Source: a virus | Length of the DNA: 38,633 bases | Virus record (IMG/VR): IMGVR_UViG_3300044684_000360 | Span: 1-38,633 of that record | Direction: 5' to 3' (one strand) | Shown here: piece by piece, positions 7,469 through 16,387 of the stretch | How positions within the stretch are numbered: position 1 is the stretch's first letter | Layout: every line of letters begins with the position of its first letter | Position numbers and translations under genes: made by a program | Notes under the pieces: generated by a model | Database searches by the model: none | Told to the model about the DNA's origin: nothing | Seen by the model: the letters and a program-made list of their open reading frames with translations, nothing else

Positions 7469-9502
7469 CTACGATGAGGAGACGGCGACGCCGCCCGATG
7501 GAGTGCCGGGACCGCCGCCAGCGCCGCTGCCGTAGCCGGCGCCGGTCGGCGTGTAGGTATAGGCGGTGACCGTCGAGATGTCCTGCGCCGCCTGTCCGTA
7601 GATGTTGAAGCTGACGAACTTGAGATAGATCGTGCCGCCGATGTACGAGGTTGGCAGCTCGTACCTGAGCAGCGTGGTCGCGTTCGCCTGAAGGTCGATC
7701 CGGGTGAAGAGGTCGTTGGTCGAGTGAGCCGCAGGAGCGGTGCCATAGAGTCCGCGACGCAGATAGGTGAGGTTGTCCGTGTAGGTGCCGGTCGCGCTGA
7801 CTGCGCCATAGGCGATCAGTTCGCCGAGCGTCGGCAGCACGACGCCGGAGGCCGGTGCCGAGAGATAGGCGAGCGAGCGGAACGCGTCGGCATCGGCGTG
7901 AGTCACTGGATTGAGGACGCCCGCACTCTCGGTCAGGTCGACGCTCAGCGTGTCGGTCGTGTCCGGGTCCGCGTGGCTGGCGAGCGACGCGGTGAGTACG
8001 CCCTGCCGCGCCGGGCCGATCAGCGTCCCGATCGAAACGTAGGTGGTCCCATCGAAGCTGACGAAGACCTGCGCGCCGCCCCAGTATTGGCCGCCAGACG
8101 CCGCGATCCAGACTTCCGCGACGCCGTTGGTCAGGTTCGAATTGGGCTCGAAGACGCACGGCGTGTTGACGTTGCCGGGCGCGACGAGGTTGTTGAACGT
8201 GTTCGGCGTCGAGGGCTGCGGCGTCGAATTGTTGGGCGTCCCGGTCGTGGCGTTGCCGAAGAATTCTTCCGCGGTGATCGCGAGCTTGTAGTCGGCGCTC
8301 TCGTCGACCGTCTTCACGCGGACGGGGAGTTGGGTGATCGCCGCATTGTTGGGGTCGGTGATGGTGACGATGTCGCCCGGCTCGAGCCGGATGAACTTGT
8401 AGGGCAGCGTGAACGAATAGGTGTTGCGCTGGAATGCCGCGCGCTGGCCGATCAGGTCGGCGACGATCGTCCCGACCGCGGCGGACGCGATCTCGTCGGC
8501 CTGCTGCGTCGAATTGTCGCGCAAGCCATATTGGTCGAACAGCGTCTGGTCGCGGTACTCGATCGGGTTCGAATTGTAGCCGAGCGCGCGGTCGGTGATC
8601 TGGATGACGGTCCGGTTCGGAGCGTCGGCTGGGTCGATCCGCTGGACCTTGATCGGCGGTGTGCCGATGAAGTCGGCGATGGTGAGGTCGTACTGGACGG
8701 TGGTGAGCGGCGTATAGGTCGCGCTGTTCCCCGTAACTGGCGAATCCCCGAGCGGCACGAGCCGGAGCTGGTCGGCGCTCCAGAAGATCCAGCTGTTCGA
8801 CAGAATCGCCCAGCGGTCGATGATGTCGGTCGCCTTCTCCTGGCTGATGAGCGCGGGCGAGAAGAACAGGCCCTGGGCCTGCTGGTAGGTTTTGAAGAAA
8901 GCGAGGTCGGACGCATTGATGTCGCCCGACGCGAGCCCCATCCCGTAGATCGTGTTGGTCAGGAAATCCGGGATGATGTCGCCGAAATTGCAATCTGGCG
9001 TTCCCGGCATGGTGCCGGATAGATTGGCGACGACCTCGACGTCGATCTGCGGGAGCGCCGATGACGATCCGAGGTTGAGCGAGGATGCCGCGAGATAGGC
9101 CGTGTGAGCGTAGGACAGCGCCTGGCTGGGGTGCTTCGAGCTGACGTACGACCACGGCGTCTGTGTCGCCGAGCCGCCGAACAGCGTGAGGCCGACCGCC
9201 GAGAGGCTGGTGACGGCCTGGTTCTGCCAGACGTTGCCGATCGAGGAGACGACGCCTTCGCAAAGGCCGAGGATCACCGCGACGGTGTAGGTGTAGGAGG
9301 TCGACCCCTTGCCGCCGCCCTTGCCGCCGCCCTTGCCGCTGTCCTGGCTGTGGGCGGTGAAGTCGTTCTGCCAGATGAGGTTCCACGCGAGCCGCCGCTT
9401 GCCCCAGACGATGGGGATCGGGACGTTCAGCGCCGAGGTCTGGACCTGCAGTCCGGTGTACTTGGTGACCTGCGTGTTGTTGGTGCCGAGGAGACCGCTC
9501 AT
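7469..9502 (-). CDS. Tail tip hub protein (GTA gp15 / lambda gpJ-like)
   Basis: A 677-residue protein of the phage tail-tip attachment type. The N-terminus (SALNVPIPIVWGKRRLAWN) and the Gly/Lys loop (GKGGGKGGGKGS) near residue 55 are typical of the central hub of siphovirus and GTA baseplates. A later segment (LPYKFIRLEPGDIVTITDP, ~370-390) matches hub proteins, and the C-terminus continues into fibronectin-like folds. It sits directly after the NlpC peptidase and a 72-residue ORF with ATGA overlap, as in gene transfer agent clusters. It should form the tip channel and hold the fibre. Confidence 0.85.
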   Translation of the reverse strand: MSGLLGTNNTQVTKYTGLQVQTSALNVPIPIVWGKRRLAWNLIWQNDFTAHSQDSGKGGGKGGGKGSTSYTYTVAVILGLCEGVVSSIGNVWQNQAVTSLSAVGLTLFGGSATQTPWSYVSSKHPSQALSYAHTAYLAASSLNLGSSSALPQIDVEVVANLSGTMPGTPDCNFGDIIPDFLTNTIYGMGLASGDINASDLAFFKTYQQAQGLFFSPALISQEKATDIIDRWAILSNSWIFWSADQLRLVPLGDSPVTGNSATYTPLTTVQYDLTIADFIGTPPIKVQRIDPADAPNRTVIQITDRALGYNSNPIEYRDQTLFDQYGLRDNSTQQADEIASAAVGTIVADLIGQRAAFQRNTYSFTLPYKFIRLEPGDIVTITDPNNAAITQLPVRVKTVDESADYKLAITAEEFFGNATTGTPNNSTPQPSTPNTFNNLVAPGNVNTPCVFEPNSNLTNGVAEVWIAASGGQYWGGAQVFVSFDGTTYVSIGTLIGPARQGVLTASLASHADPDTTDTLSVDLTESAGVLNPVTHADADAFRSLAYLSAPASGVVLPTLGELIAYGAVSATGTYTDNLTYLRRGLYGTAPAAHSTNDLFTRIDLQANATTLLRYELPTSYIGGTIYLKFVSFNIYGQAAQDISTVTAYTYTPTGAGYGSGAGGGPGTPSGGVAVSSS

Positions 9503-9717
9503 CGCCGAGCGTCCATCTTGGCGAGTAGCTGCTGTGCTCGGTCGCGGTCAGGATTGGGCTGACAGGCGAGCGACAGCAGTAAGTAGCGACGCGCCTGCCG
9601 GGTCCACAGACCGTTTTGCTTGTAAGGTCGAGAGCCCGGCGATCCCGAGAGCCGGCCTTTGTCCATGCGATCGTCATCGAACTCGCGACCGGTGATCGGG
9701 CATCGGTCGCTCGTCAT
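9499..9717 (-). CDS. Small Cys/Arg-containing protein between peptidase and hub, 72 aa
   Basis: Starts MTSDRCPITGREFDDDRMDK; the stop overlaps the hub ATG (ATGA) and the start overlaps the peptidase stop. A longer open frame to 10125 exists but runs through the whole peptidase gene and is Arg-rich, so it is a shadow. Not one of the four standard GTA tail-tip genes; function unknown. Confidence 0.65.
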   Translation of the reverse strand: MTSDRCPITGREFDDDRMDKGRLSGSPGSRPYKQNGLWTRQARRYLLLSLACQPNPDRDRAQQLLAKMDARR

Positions 9718-10259
9718 CGCCGCACCTCGAAGCATTTGCGCCGGCGCGGCTTGCCGTCCGCCGTGAACGCGAGCTCGGTCTCGTCGAGGCGCGCGACCTG
9801 GACGATGCCGCTGCGCACCCAGGCGTGAACGACCTCTTCGGAATTGATCAGGATTCCGCCGTGCGAAAAGCAGAGGCCGAAGCGCCACACGATATTGTCG
9901 GCGACGCGCGGGCGATCGACCTCGATTCCGCCGAGGCGGTCGCGAATCCAGCCGAGGAACTTCTCCTCGCGCTGGTGGAGCATCCACGCGCTCGGATAGG
10001 GCCTCGGGTCGAATGGCGGGATACGTCCGGTGTCGACGTTCGCCCTGACCATCAGCATCGCGCAATCGACGCAGCCGTTCGGGCCCTTGACGTCGGCGCA
10101 GTTCTTGAACGGCGTCCCGACCCACGACATGGCTTCGATGATGACCGCCGCGCGGCTCCTCGCCTCTGCCTTGGTCTCGAACGGATGTTCCTCGGTCGCG
10201 CCGGACGCGCGGCGGATCATCACCGACTTGCCGTCGGTCCAGGTCTCCTGGTGCTGCAT
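9714..10259 (-). CDS. NlpC/P60 cell-wall peptidase of the tail tip
   Basis: A 181-residue cysteine peptidase. The catalytic-Cys segment reads GTPFKNCADVKGPNGCVDCA (nucleophile probably Cys66 in VDCAML) and the His segment reads FSHGGILIN (His133), both in NlpC/P60 order. In GTA and related tails this enzyme cuts peptide cross-links to let the tail through the wall. Start ATG 10259 is nine bases past the DUF2163 stop; the open frame to 10553 is an extension into that gene. Placed between DUF2163 and the hub as in GTAs. Confidence 0.9.
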   Translation of the reverse strand: MQHQETWTDGKSVMIRRASGATEEHPFETKAEARSRAAVIIEAMSWVGTPFKNCADVKGPNGCVDCAMLMVRANVDTGRIPPFDPRPYPSAWMLHQREEKFLGWIRDRLGGIEVDRPRVADNIVWRFGLCFSHGGILINSEEVVHAWVRSGIVQVARLDETELAFTADGKPRRRKCFEVRR

Positions 10260-10267
10260 GGGCTTGC

Positions 10268-11695
10268 CTAGACGGCGCTGTCGGCGGGCGGCACGTACGG
10301 GAAGCCGCGCCAGTTCTGGGTGTTGCTCCTTGCCGTGCAGTCCTGGCCGGAGCCGCTGCTCCGCTGCTTGTCGCAGCCCTCGAACGCGGTGAAGGCGTCG
10401 CCCGCGAGCGGATAGCCGATCAGCGGATGGGTGAGCGTGAGCCCGGTCGAATCCGCCGAGCGAACCGTCCGCGCCTGGCCCGCGCAATCGCCGGACGTGA
10501 AGGTGACCGTCCCGTAGCGATAGCGCCCGGGGTTCGATGGCGCTGACGTCCACGGAATGAACGTCCTTGTTGGCGTCGGCGTGCTACTCCCGACCGTGTA
10601 GGAAGTCGTATAGGCCGCGCGGTTGAGCGTGCAGCCCGCGTCGCAGAAGGCGTGCTCGCAGCCGAGCTGATAGAGGTTGCGCGGCGCATATTGATCGAGA
10701 AGGTTGACCTTGCCCTTGACGTTGATCGTCGCCTGGTTGCCGACGATCTCCATGTCCGCGACCCTGCCGCCGAACAGCCGGATGCCGGGGAATACGGCGC
10801 CGATCGACACGAGCGCCAAATCCTGATGCGCCTGGCTGAGCGCGGCGGTTGCGCCGCCGTAAAAGAAATAGTTCCCGGAATGCGCCGGATCGCCGGGCGA
10901 GCCGGGAGTTGCTGCGGGTGAGCCGATGTCGGTCGTCCAGCCCGTCATGCTCGCGGATTCCGCGCCGGGGTTGGTGATCGTTAGGGAGGTCGAGCCGAGG
11001 TTGAACGTCACATCGTCGATGCGCCCGTCGTTGCTCGTGCCCGTCCGCCGCACCATCTGCATGTAGATGCGAAAGGTCGCGCTGCCAGCTGGGGCGACGA
11101 CGTTCAACGAGCGCGCCGTCCACATGCCGGACGGGGTCGCGATGACCGGAGCCCATTTTGTGACGCCAAGCTGAGCGCCGGTGTGGTCGAAGAAGGCGAC
11201 GCCCATCGTCGCCTCGTCGTTCAAACCTTGTTCGAACGTCCCTTGCCACCAGCCAAGGGAGACCAGCGCATTGTAGGCGAGCACGGTCGTGCCGGCGATC
11301 GTCGTCGTGATCGCGTCGCTGAGCGAAACCGCGCCGTTCGACCCCACGTTCCCAGCCGCGAAGAACACGCGGTCGAGCGTCATGGCGGCACCGTCGAACA
11401 GGCCGTTCGTCAGTTGGCCCTTGATGTCGGTCCCGCCGGCGAAGCCGTCGTCGAGCGCGCGCAGAAACACCTCGAGCGTCGGCACCTGCATGGTGTTCGC
11501 GATGCTCCAGCGCGATCGCTCCAGCCAGGGCTTGCGCGAACCCCAGGTGTTGCCCTCGACCGTGATGTCGCGGTCGTAGCCGGTCCAGCGGTAGACCGCG
11601 CCGTTGAGGAGCGTGAAGGTGAAGAGGTCCGCCGAGCGCAAGTTGGGTGGCGGCGACGCGAGCAGCGCCGCGGTGACCGGAGAGCAGGCCCTCAC
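10268..11695 (-). CDS. Tail-tip protein, DUF2163 (BR0599/GTA gp13 family) with large insertion
   Basis: A 475-residue protein, against roughly 290 for ordinary family members. The N-terminal family domain covers ~1-113 (YRWTGYDRDITVEGNTW, FDGAAMTLDRVF). The family resumes at ~302 (FPGIRLFGGRVADMEI) and ends with the Cys-rich C-terminal domain (GCEHAFCDAGCTLNRAAY, ~345-361). Between lie ~185 residues that look like one or two carbohydrate-binding jelly rolls (NPGAESASMTGW, HSGNYFFYGGATA). The start is GTG at 11695, overlapping the DUF2460 TGA (GTGA). The insertion could present an additional glycan-binding lobe on the tail tip. Confidence 0.85.
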   Translation of the reverse strand: MRACSPVTAALLASPPPNLRSADLFTFTLLNGAVYRWTGYDRDITVEGNTWGSRKPWLERSRWSIANTMQVPTLEVFLRALDDGFAGGTDIKGQLTNGLFDGAAMTLDRVFFAAGNVGSNGAVSLSDAITTTIAGTTVLAYNALVSLGWWQGTFEQGLNDEATMGVAFFDHTGAQLGVTKWAPVIATPSGMWTARSLNVVAPAGSATFRIYMQMVRRTGTSNDGRIDDVTFNLGSTSLTITNPGAESASMTGWTTDIGSPAATPGSPGDPAHSGNYFFYGGATAALSQAHQDLALVSIGAVFPGIRLFGGRVADMEIVGNQATINVKGKVNLLDQYAPRNLYQLGCEHAFCDAGCTLNRAAYTTSYTVGSSTPTPTRTFIPWTSAPSNPGRYRYGTVTFTSGDCAGQARTVRSADSTGLTLTHPLIGYPLAGDAFTAFEGCDKQRSSGSGQDCTARSNTQNWRGFPYVPPADSAV

Positions 11696-12342
11696 GCGCC
11701 AGGCCTGCAGCTGTGGATGGTGACCTTCTGCATCGACCACAGGTTCGACATGAACTCGTCGAATTCCTCGGCATCGTCCGGGAACTTGCAATAGTACCAA
11801 TAGGACATGTCGCAGGTGATCGCGTGACCCGAGACCGGCGCGGTCGTGAAATTGACCATCTGCGCACAGGGTGTCGACTGGTCGAGTGTATAGTCCGTGC
11901 CGAGCGTCTTCAGGACACCGTTGTCGTAGACGTTGAGGCCGACGCTGTTAACGTAGCCAATCGGCTCCGTTCCGGCGAATCCCCCGGCGCCGAACGTGCG
12001 GACCAGCGTGAAGGTCGTAGTCGCGCCGTCGCCGGTGCCGATGTTCTGCCCGGTGACCGCATTGTCGACCGGGTTGGAGAACAGGAACCGGCCGGGCGTG
12101 CCCGCGATCTGAAGCACGAATCCCATCAGCGTCTTGAACTCGTCCGCCGGAGGCGCGGGCGTGAACGCGCTCCCCCTCAGAAACTCGTATTGCAGCTCGA
12201 AGTCGTGGAGCGGATATTCGGCAAGCGCGAGGTCGATGTCCGCGCCGGACGCGGTCGTCTGGGCGCCCATGTTGTAGAAGCGCGGGGTCCATTTCACCGG
12301 AAAGGTGAGGCCCTTCAGTGTCGGATAAACCGGCAGCGTCAT
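11692..12342 (-). CDS. Distal tail protein, DUF2460 (GTA gp12 family)
   Basis: A 216-residue protein with the family signature near the N-terminus (YPTLKGLTFPVKWTPRFYN, then EYPLHDFELQYEFLRG). In GTA and similar siphovirus tails this is the distal tail protein joining tube to tip. It follows the tape measure by eight bases and overlaps the DUF2163 start by four. Length and motifs are normal for the family. Confidence 0.88.
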   Translation of the reverse strand: MTLPVYPTLKGLTFPVKWTPRFYNMGAQTTASGADIDLALAEYPLHDFELQYEFLRGSAFTPAPPADEFKTLMGFVLQIAGTPGRFLFSNPVDNAVTGQNIGTGDGATTTFTLVRTFGAGGFAGTEPIGYVNSVGLNVYDNGVLKTLGTDYTLDQSTPCAQMVNFTTAPVSGHAITCDMSYWYYCKFPDDAEEFDEFMSNLWSMQKVTIHSCRPGA

Positions 12343-12350
12343 CTAGCGCC

Positions 12351-15300
12351 TCACGCGGGTTTGAGCTTCAGCTTTCCGTCCCTCACCGCTCGGTTGATGA
12401 ACGAGAGGAGATCGCCGCCGCCGGTGGCGAGCAACGACTTGAGGTCGAGGCGCTCGCGCTCGTGGATATGCGGACCATAGTGAAGGTGGACGTCGCTGCG
12501 ACCGCCTTCCCCTGCGCCCATCGCCAGCACCTGCATCAGCTGGCGGTTGTCGGCCTTGGGGATGATGCGCTCGCCTTCGTGGATCTGCGCGACCATGTCA
12601 TGCGGCAGGTAGTTCGTGCCGGTGTCGAGCGCGGCCATGGATTCGTAGGCCGCCGCTGCCGCCGCCATGGATGCGCCGAACGCCGGGGCGCCCATGTCGA
12701 TCGGCCACGGTGCCGCGGCAAACGAAGCTGTTCCGGCCGCGCCCGCAACGCCGGCGTATGAAGTGACCAATCCGATGTTCGTCGCGATCTGCGTCGCAGC
12801 GGCCGCGGCGTTCGCCGCGTCCTCCGCTGCGGCGCGCGTTGCCGCTCCGGCCGTCGTCGCTCCCGTTTTTTCGGCTTCCGCGCCGGTGTGCGTCGCAACG
12901 CTGATGCCGAGGAGCGACAGCAGCTTGGCGAAGAAACCGCTGTTCTCGACCGCGGCGCGGGTGGTCGCGCCGGCCGTCGTCGCGCCTGTCTTAGCGGTCT
13001 CCGCGGTCGCATGAACCGCCGTCGAGGTGGTTTCAAGCGCCGTGGTCTTCGCTGTTGCCGCTGTATCGACAGCCGTTCGCGTCGCGGTTCCCGCCGTCGT
13101 CGATGCGGTCTTTGCCGCTTCCGACGCGGCATGCGCCGCGTTCTGCGCCGCGAGTTGCGCCCGCTGCGCTGACGTCATGAAGACGTGCTCTACGACCCAC
13201 TTCGTGGCCATCTTGTCGAGCTGCTGCTCGACGGTAGTGACGAGCGACTGGTAGACACCGATCACCGCCTGCTGCCAAGTCTTCGTCTTCGAGACGATGC
13301 CGTCGAGACCCGAGACCGTCGCGCTGACCGTGCCGCTGACATAGCCGGAATAGGCGTTCTCGACCGCGATGATGTCGGCGATCTGTTGCTCGGACGATTT
13401 CGCCTGCAGAAGCGCGATCTGGTCGTAGAACGCCTTCGTGGCGTCGAGCTCGTCCTTGAGCGCGTTCTTGTAGCGCTCGTCGTCCTTGCCCCATGCGGCG
13501 AGCGCCTTGGCAAGCCCTTGCTGACGAAGAGTGTCTTCGGCGTTGAACACCGCCGTGGCGTCGGCGATCTCGTCCTGCGCGAGCTGGTGGTGAATATCGC
13601 CAAGCCGAGCCGCGGCTTGGACCTCGCCGAGGATCGTCCCGTCCGACTGCTCCTTGACCAGGTCTTCCTGGATTTTCGCGTCGGTCTGGCGAAGCTGGTT
13701 CATCGCCGAGAGGTGAGCCTTCAGGGCCGCGATGGACTTGGACTGCCCGCTCAGCTCCGCCTGGATCATCGCGTCTTCGTGCTGACGCATCTCCGATTCC
13801 ATCTGGCGGTGGGCGTCCTTGTATTCGGTCGATTCCTCCGTGAATTTGGATTTGATGAAGGCGAGCTTCGCCTCCCAGTCCGACTGGAACTTCTTGAAGT
13901 TGTTGCGGTCCGCCTCGAGGCCGTCGTTCAGGTCCGCGAGTTTCTCGTCATAGGCCTTGTGCGCCAGCGTCTTCTCGGCATCGTAAATCTTCGACTGGAT
14001 GTCGCGCCAGTCCTTCGATCCTTTCTTTACGAGGTCGAGCTTCGACTGCCAGAACTTGAGCTCGCTCTCGGTCTCGTCGGCGAAGAAGTTGTTGCTGTCG
14101 ACTTCCTGCTGATGAAGCGCCTCTTCCCAGATGGCGACCTGATCGTCCGCCGCCTTCTTCGTGCGGCCCGACCCCGTGCGTGCTCCGGCCACATCGCCCT
14201 TGCCGGCGGCTAGAGCCTTGGCGTCGGCGTCGCTCTCGACTTTGCCTGCTTCCTCAAGGAGCGCCTTCTGCTCGGTCAAATCGGCGACGAGCTGCTTGTT
14301 GTGCTTATGCCGCGCCTCGGCGATTTCGACGTCGAGCTTGTCCGCCGCAATCTTCTTCTGGACCGGCGTCATGTAGGTATTGACGGCGTGGGTGTAGTCT
14401 TCGATCGCCTGGCGGTCGCGAGCGAGGACGTCCGCGCTTTCGCGGCCCTGCTGGACGAGCCGCGTATCGGCCGCCAGCGCATTCTGCGCATCGTGGAGCT
14501 TGCCGATCAGCTCCGTCTTCTTGGCGATCGCTTCGCCTTCCGGCGTCGAGTTAAACGCTGCCGCGCCCTTGCCGGACAGTTCGTTGAGATGCGCCTGAGC
14601 CTGCGCCAGCCGCTCGGTCGCCGCCGCCGCACCGCGGGCCTTCTGATCCAATACACCGAACGCGAGTCCGCTGCCGGGGAGCAGCGAGTCCATGATCGAA
14701 AGCCCGATGTTGACCTTGCCGATCCATCCCCAGAGATTGCTCAGGGAGTTGACCATCTGGCCCCAGATGCCGATCGAGCCAACGCCGGCGCGGTTCGCCT
14801 CGTCCTCGCGCTCCTTGAGAGCGCCCATGAGAATCGCGAGCGCCTTCTCCTTGTCGCCAAGTTCGGTCAGGCGCTGGATTTGCTCGATCTGGTCGCCGTT
14901 GAGGATGCCGAGCTGGTCGTGAAGCTCTTTCGCGCCCCTGACGGGCTCCTCCATCGCCTTCGCCAGCGTTTCTTGCGCTTTGGCGAACTTCACGCCGGTG
15001 AGGTCGGCATAGGTCTGGACGCTGCCTGCGAGTTGCTTGATCGCGTCCTCGGACTTGACCCCGGCGGCGGCGAACGCCTCTGCGGCCTTGGTCGATTCAG
15101 AGATCGACTGCCCGGACCATTCGGCGGCGGCGCGTCCCGCTGCCTCGAGCTGATCGGACGTGAGGCCCGACTGAGCGCCCAGACCAATCGAGGTCGCAAT
15201 CAGCCTCTTCTGCGCTTCCTCATATTTGGCATGCGCGAGCACGGCCAGGCCGATCACGGCAACCGTGCCGAGGATCGCCGCGCCTTCCGCCGAGGTCGCG

Positions 15301-15734
15301 AACGCCACGGCCTTGGCAACATTCGCCTGTCCCGCGAGCTGCTGGGTCAGGATCATCGACGATCCCGCCATGCGGGTGAACCGGCCCTGCAGCGCCTCGT
15401 GGACCAGCACCAGGCTCTCGTAAGCGGCGCGGCTGTTAACGGTCGCCGTGGTGTTAGCGGCCCTCGCGGCGGTGTCGACAACCGTTGCCGCGGTATCCTG
15501 GGCCGTCGCAACGGCATCGGCCTGCTTCGCCGCGGCGAGCCCCAGCATCTCCGGCGTGATCGCCTTGAGATTGCCGCCGGTGGCTGCCATCGCGGCGGCC
15601 ATGCTTTTTGCCGATGCGTCGAAACCCGCACTGAGGCCGCCCATCGCAGCCTTGGCTTCGTTCGCCGAAGCCGCGACGCTCGGATCGACCGAGCCGGTGA
15701 TCCTGATCTCGACGCTGCCGTCCGAGTTGGCCAT
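12351..15734 (-). CDS. Tape measure protein, 1127 aa
   Basis: The longest gene of the window, between the tail chaperones and the distal tail protein. Predominantly helical with hydrophobic segments around 150-170 and 330-360. Long Lys/Glu/Gln coiled coils lie at ~380-780, and an Ala/Thr repeat block at ~865-1015 in which TAGTATRTA-like units recur. The C-terminal region carries QIHEGERIIPKADNRQL, a phrase common at the end of tape measure proteins. At about 0.15 nm per residue (known ratio for siphoviruses) the tail would be near 170 nm. Start ATG 15734. Confidence 0.9.
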   Translation of the reverse strand: MANSDGSVEIRITGSVDPSVAASANEAKAAMGGLSAGFDASAKSMAAAMAATGGNLKAITPEMLGLAAAKQADAVATAQDTAATVVDTAARAANTTATVNSRAAYESLVLVHEALQGRFTRMAGSSMILTQQLAGQANVAKAVAFATSAEGAAILGTVAVIGLAVLAHAKYEEAQKRLIATSIGLGAQSGLTSDQLEAAGRAAAEWSGQSISESTKAAEAFAAAGVKSEDAIKQLAGSVQTYADLTGVKFAKAQETLAKAMEEPVRGAKELHDQLGILNGDQIEQIQRLTELGDKEKALAILMGALKEREDEANRAGVGSIGIWGQMVNSLSNLWGWIGKVNIGLSIMDSLLPGSGLAFGVLDQKARGAAAATERLAQAQAHLNELSGKGAAAFNSTPEGEAIAKKTELIGKLHDAQNALAADTRLVQQGRESADVLARDRQAIEDYTHAVNTYMTPVQKKIAADKLDVEIAEARHKHNKQLVADLTEQKALLEEAGKVESDADAKALAAGKGDVAGARTGSGRTKKAADDQVAIWEEALHQQEVDSNNFFADETESELKFWQSKLDLVKKGSKDWRDIQSKIYDAEKTLAHKAYDEKLADLNDGLEADRNNFKKFQSDWEAKLAFIKSKFTEESTEYKDAHRQMESEMRQHEDAMIQAELSGQSKSIAALKAHLSAMNQLRQTDAKIQEDLVKEQSDGTILGEVQAAARLGDIHHQLAQDEIADATAVFNAEDTLRQQGLAKALAAWGKDDERYKNALKDELDATKAFYDQIALLQAKSSEQQIADIIAVENAYSGYVSGTVSATVSGLDGIVSKTKTWQQAVIGVYQSLVTTVEQQLDKMATKWVVEHVFMTSAQRAQLAAQNAAHAASEAAKTASTTAGTATRTAVDTAATAKTTALETTSTAVHATAETAKTGATTAGATTRAAVENSGFFAKLLSLLGISVATHTGAEAEKTGATTAGAATRAAAEDAANAAAAATQIATNIGLVTSYAGVAGAAGTASFAAAPWPIDMGAPAFGASMAAAAAAYESMAALDTGTNYLPHDMVAQIHEGERIIPKADNRQLMQVLAMGAGEGGRSDVHLHYGPHIHERERLDLKSLLATGGGDLLSFINRAVRDGKLKLKPA

Positions 15735-15743
15735 GCGCGCTCC

Positions 15744-16387
15744 TCAAACCTCGCAGTCGGCTTCGTCGAACACGACCTCGCCGATGTCCTCGTCCTCGGC
15801 GTCGTCGCCGGGAGCCTCATGGCCGAAATAGGCCGCGAGCCACGCATCGGCCGGCGGCTGCTCGATCAGCTCGCGCTGCCAGATTTCGCGCCAGTCCTGC
15901 AGCGTGCCGTGGTCCAGCCAATAGTCCTTCGTCTGCCCGAAGTAGCGGACCAGCCGAGCCAGAATGCGGTTGAAGTCTACGTCTGGAGCGTCTCCGGTCT
16001 CTTCGCTTCCCCCAGCTCTTCCCGACCCTCCATGATGGCCGCGATCTCTTCAGCCGTGGGCGGAATCCAGCCGCCGGTCTGGTAGCGAATCTGGATGAAG
16101 GCACCGATCAGCTCGCCGGGCGAGACCGCCCAGCCGTCGAATTCCTCGCGCTTGAGGTCAGGGTTCGCGGCCTCGGCCGCGAGGAAGCAGAGCTCGACCA
16201 GATCGTCGATCTCGTCGCCAGAGCAGTCGATGCACTCGCTCGACCCGCTCGCCGCCGCGATGCGCCTGGGAAGGTCGTTCGCCGTGAGCTTGCGGCAGAG
16301 TTTGTAGGCCGGGATGCCCTGCCGCAGCGGCAACGGCGGGACGTCGATCGTCTGGCCGGCAAGAATGATCGGTCTCGTGTCGGTCAT
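15744..16387 (-). CDS. Tail assembly chaperone GT, predicted -1 frameshift product
   Basis: The T part occupies the -1 frame downstream of G, open from a TGA about 55 bases before the G/GT join to TGA 15744-15746. It reads as good protein (DFNRILARLVRYFGQTKDY, TLQDWREIWQRELIEQ, acidic tail) but has no ATG, GTG or TTG where it could begin, so it should be made only as a fusion. Slippage at GGGGGAA (16007-16013) would give ~126 residues of G plus ~88 of T. This is the lambda G/GT layout, just ahead of the tape measure whose folding such chaperones serve. The exact slip site is inferred. Confidence 0.7.
15977..16387 (-). CDS. Tail assembly chaperone G, 136 aa
   Basis: An acidic 136-residue protein starting MTDTRPIILAGQTIDVPPLP, with two Cys in SSECIDCSGDEID. 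The stop TAG (15977-15979) lies about 30 bases past the proposed slip site. Position between tail tube and tape measure, size, and the overlapping -1 frame identify it as the shorter chaperone of a G/GT pair. The start overlaps the upstream stop (ATGA). Confidence 0.75.
   Translation of the reverse strand: MTDTRPIILAGQTIDVPPLPLRQGIPAYKLCRKLTANDLPRRIAAASGSSECIDCSGDEIDDLVELCFLAAEAANPDLKREEFDGWAVSPGELIGAFIQIRYQTGGWIPPTAEEIAAIMEGREELGEAKRPETLQT
16007..16013 (-). promoter_or_regulatory. Candidate -1 ribosomal frameshift site
   Basis: On the minus strand the G frame reads CTG GGG GAA GCG. The P-site GGG can re-pair perfectly with GGG one base back; the A-site GAA would re-pair with GGA through a middle G-U pair. 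It lies in the only interval where both G and T frames are open. Not a textbook heptamer, so the exact position is tentative. Confidence 0.5.

Noticed and set aside
6612-9677. Open minus-strand frame of 1021 codons
   Set aside because: Lies over the tail-tip hub and fibre genes in another frame; Arg/Gln/His/Pro-rich with no domain, typical of a high-GC shadow.
9499-10553. Long N-terminal extensions of the 72-residue ORF and of the NlpC peptidase
   Set aside because: The extensions are read through neighbouring genes in shadow frames; starts at 9717 and 10259 fit the overlaps.
14301-16085. Open plus-strand frame of 594 codons
   Set aside because: Antisense of the tape measure and chaperone genes; Arg-rich composition and no ribosome site or neighbours on that strand.
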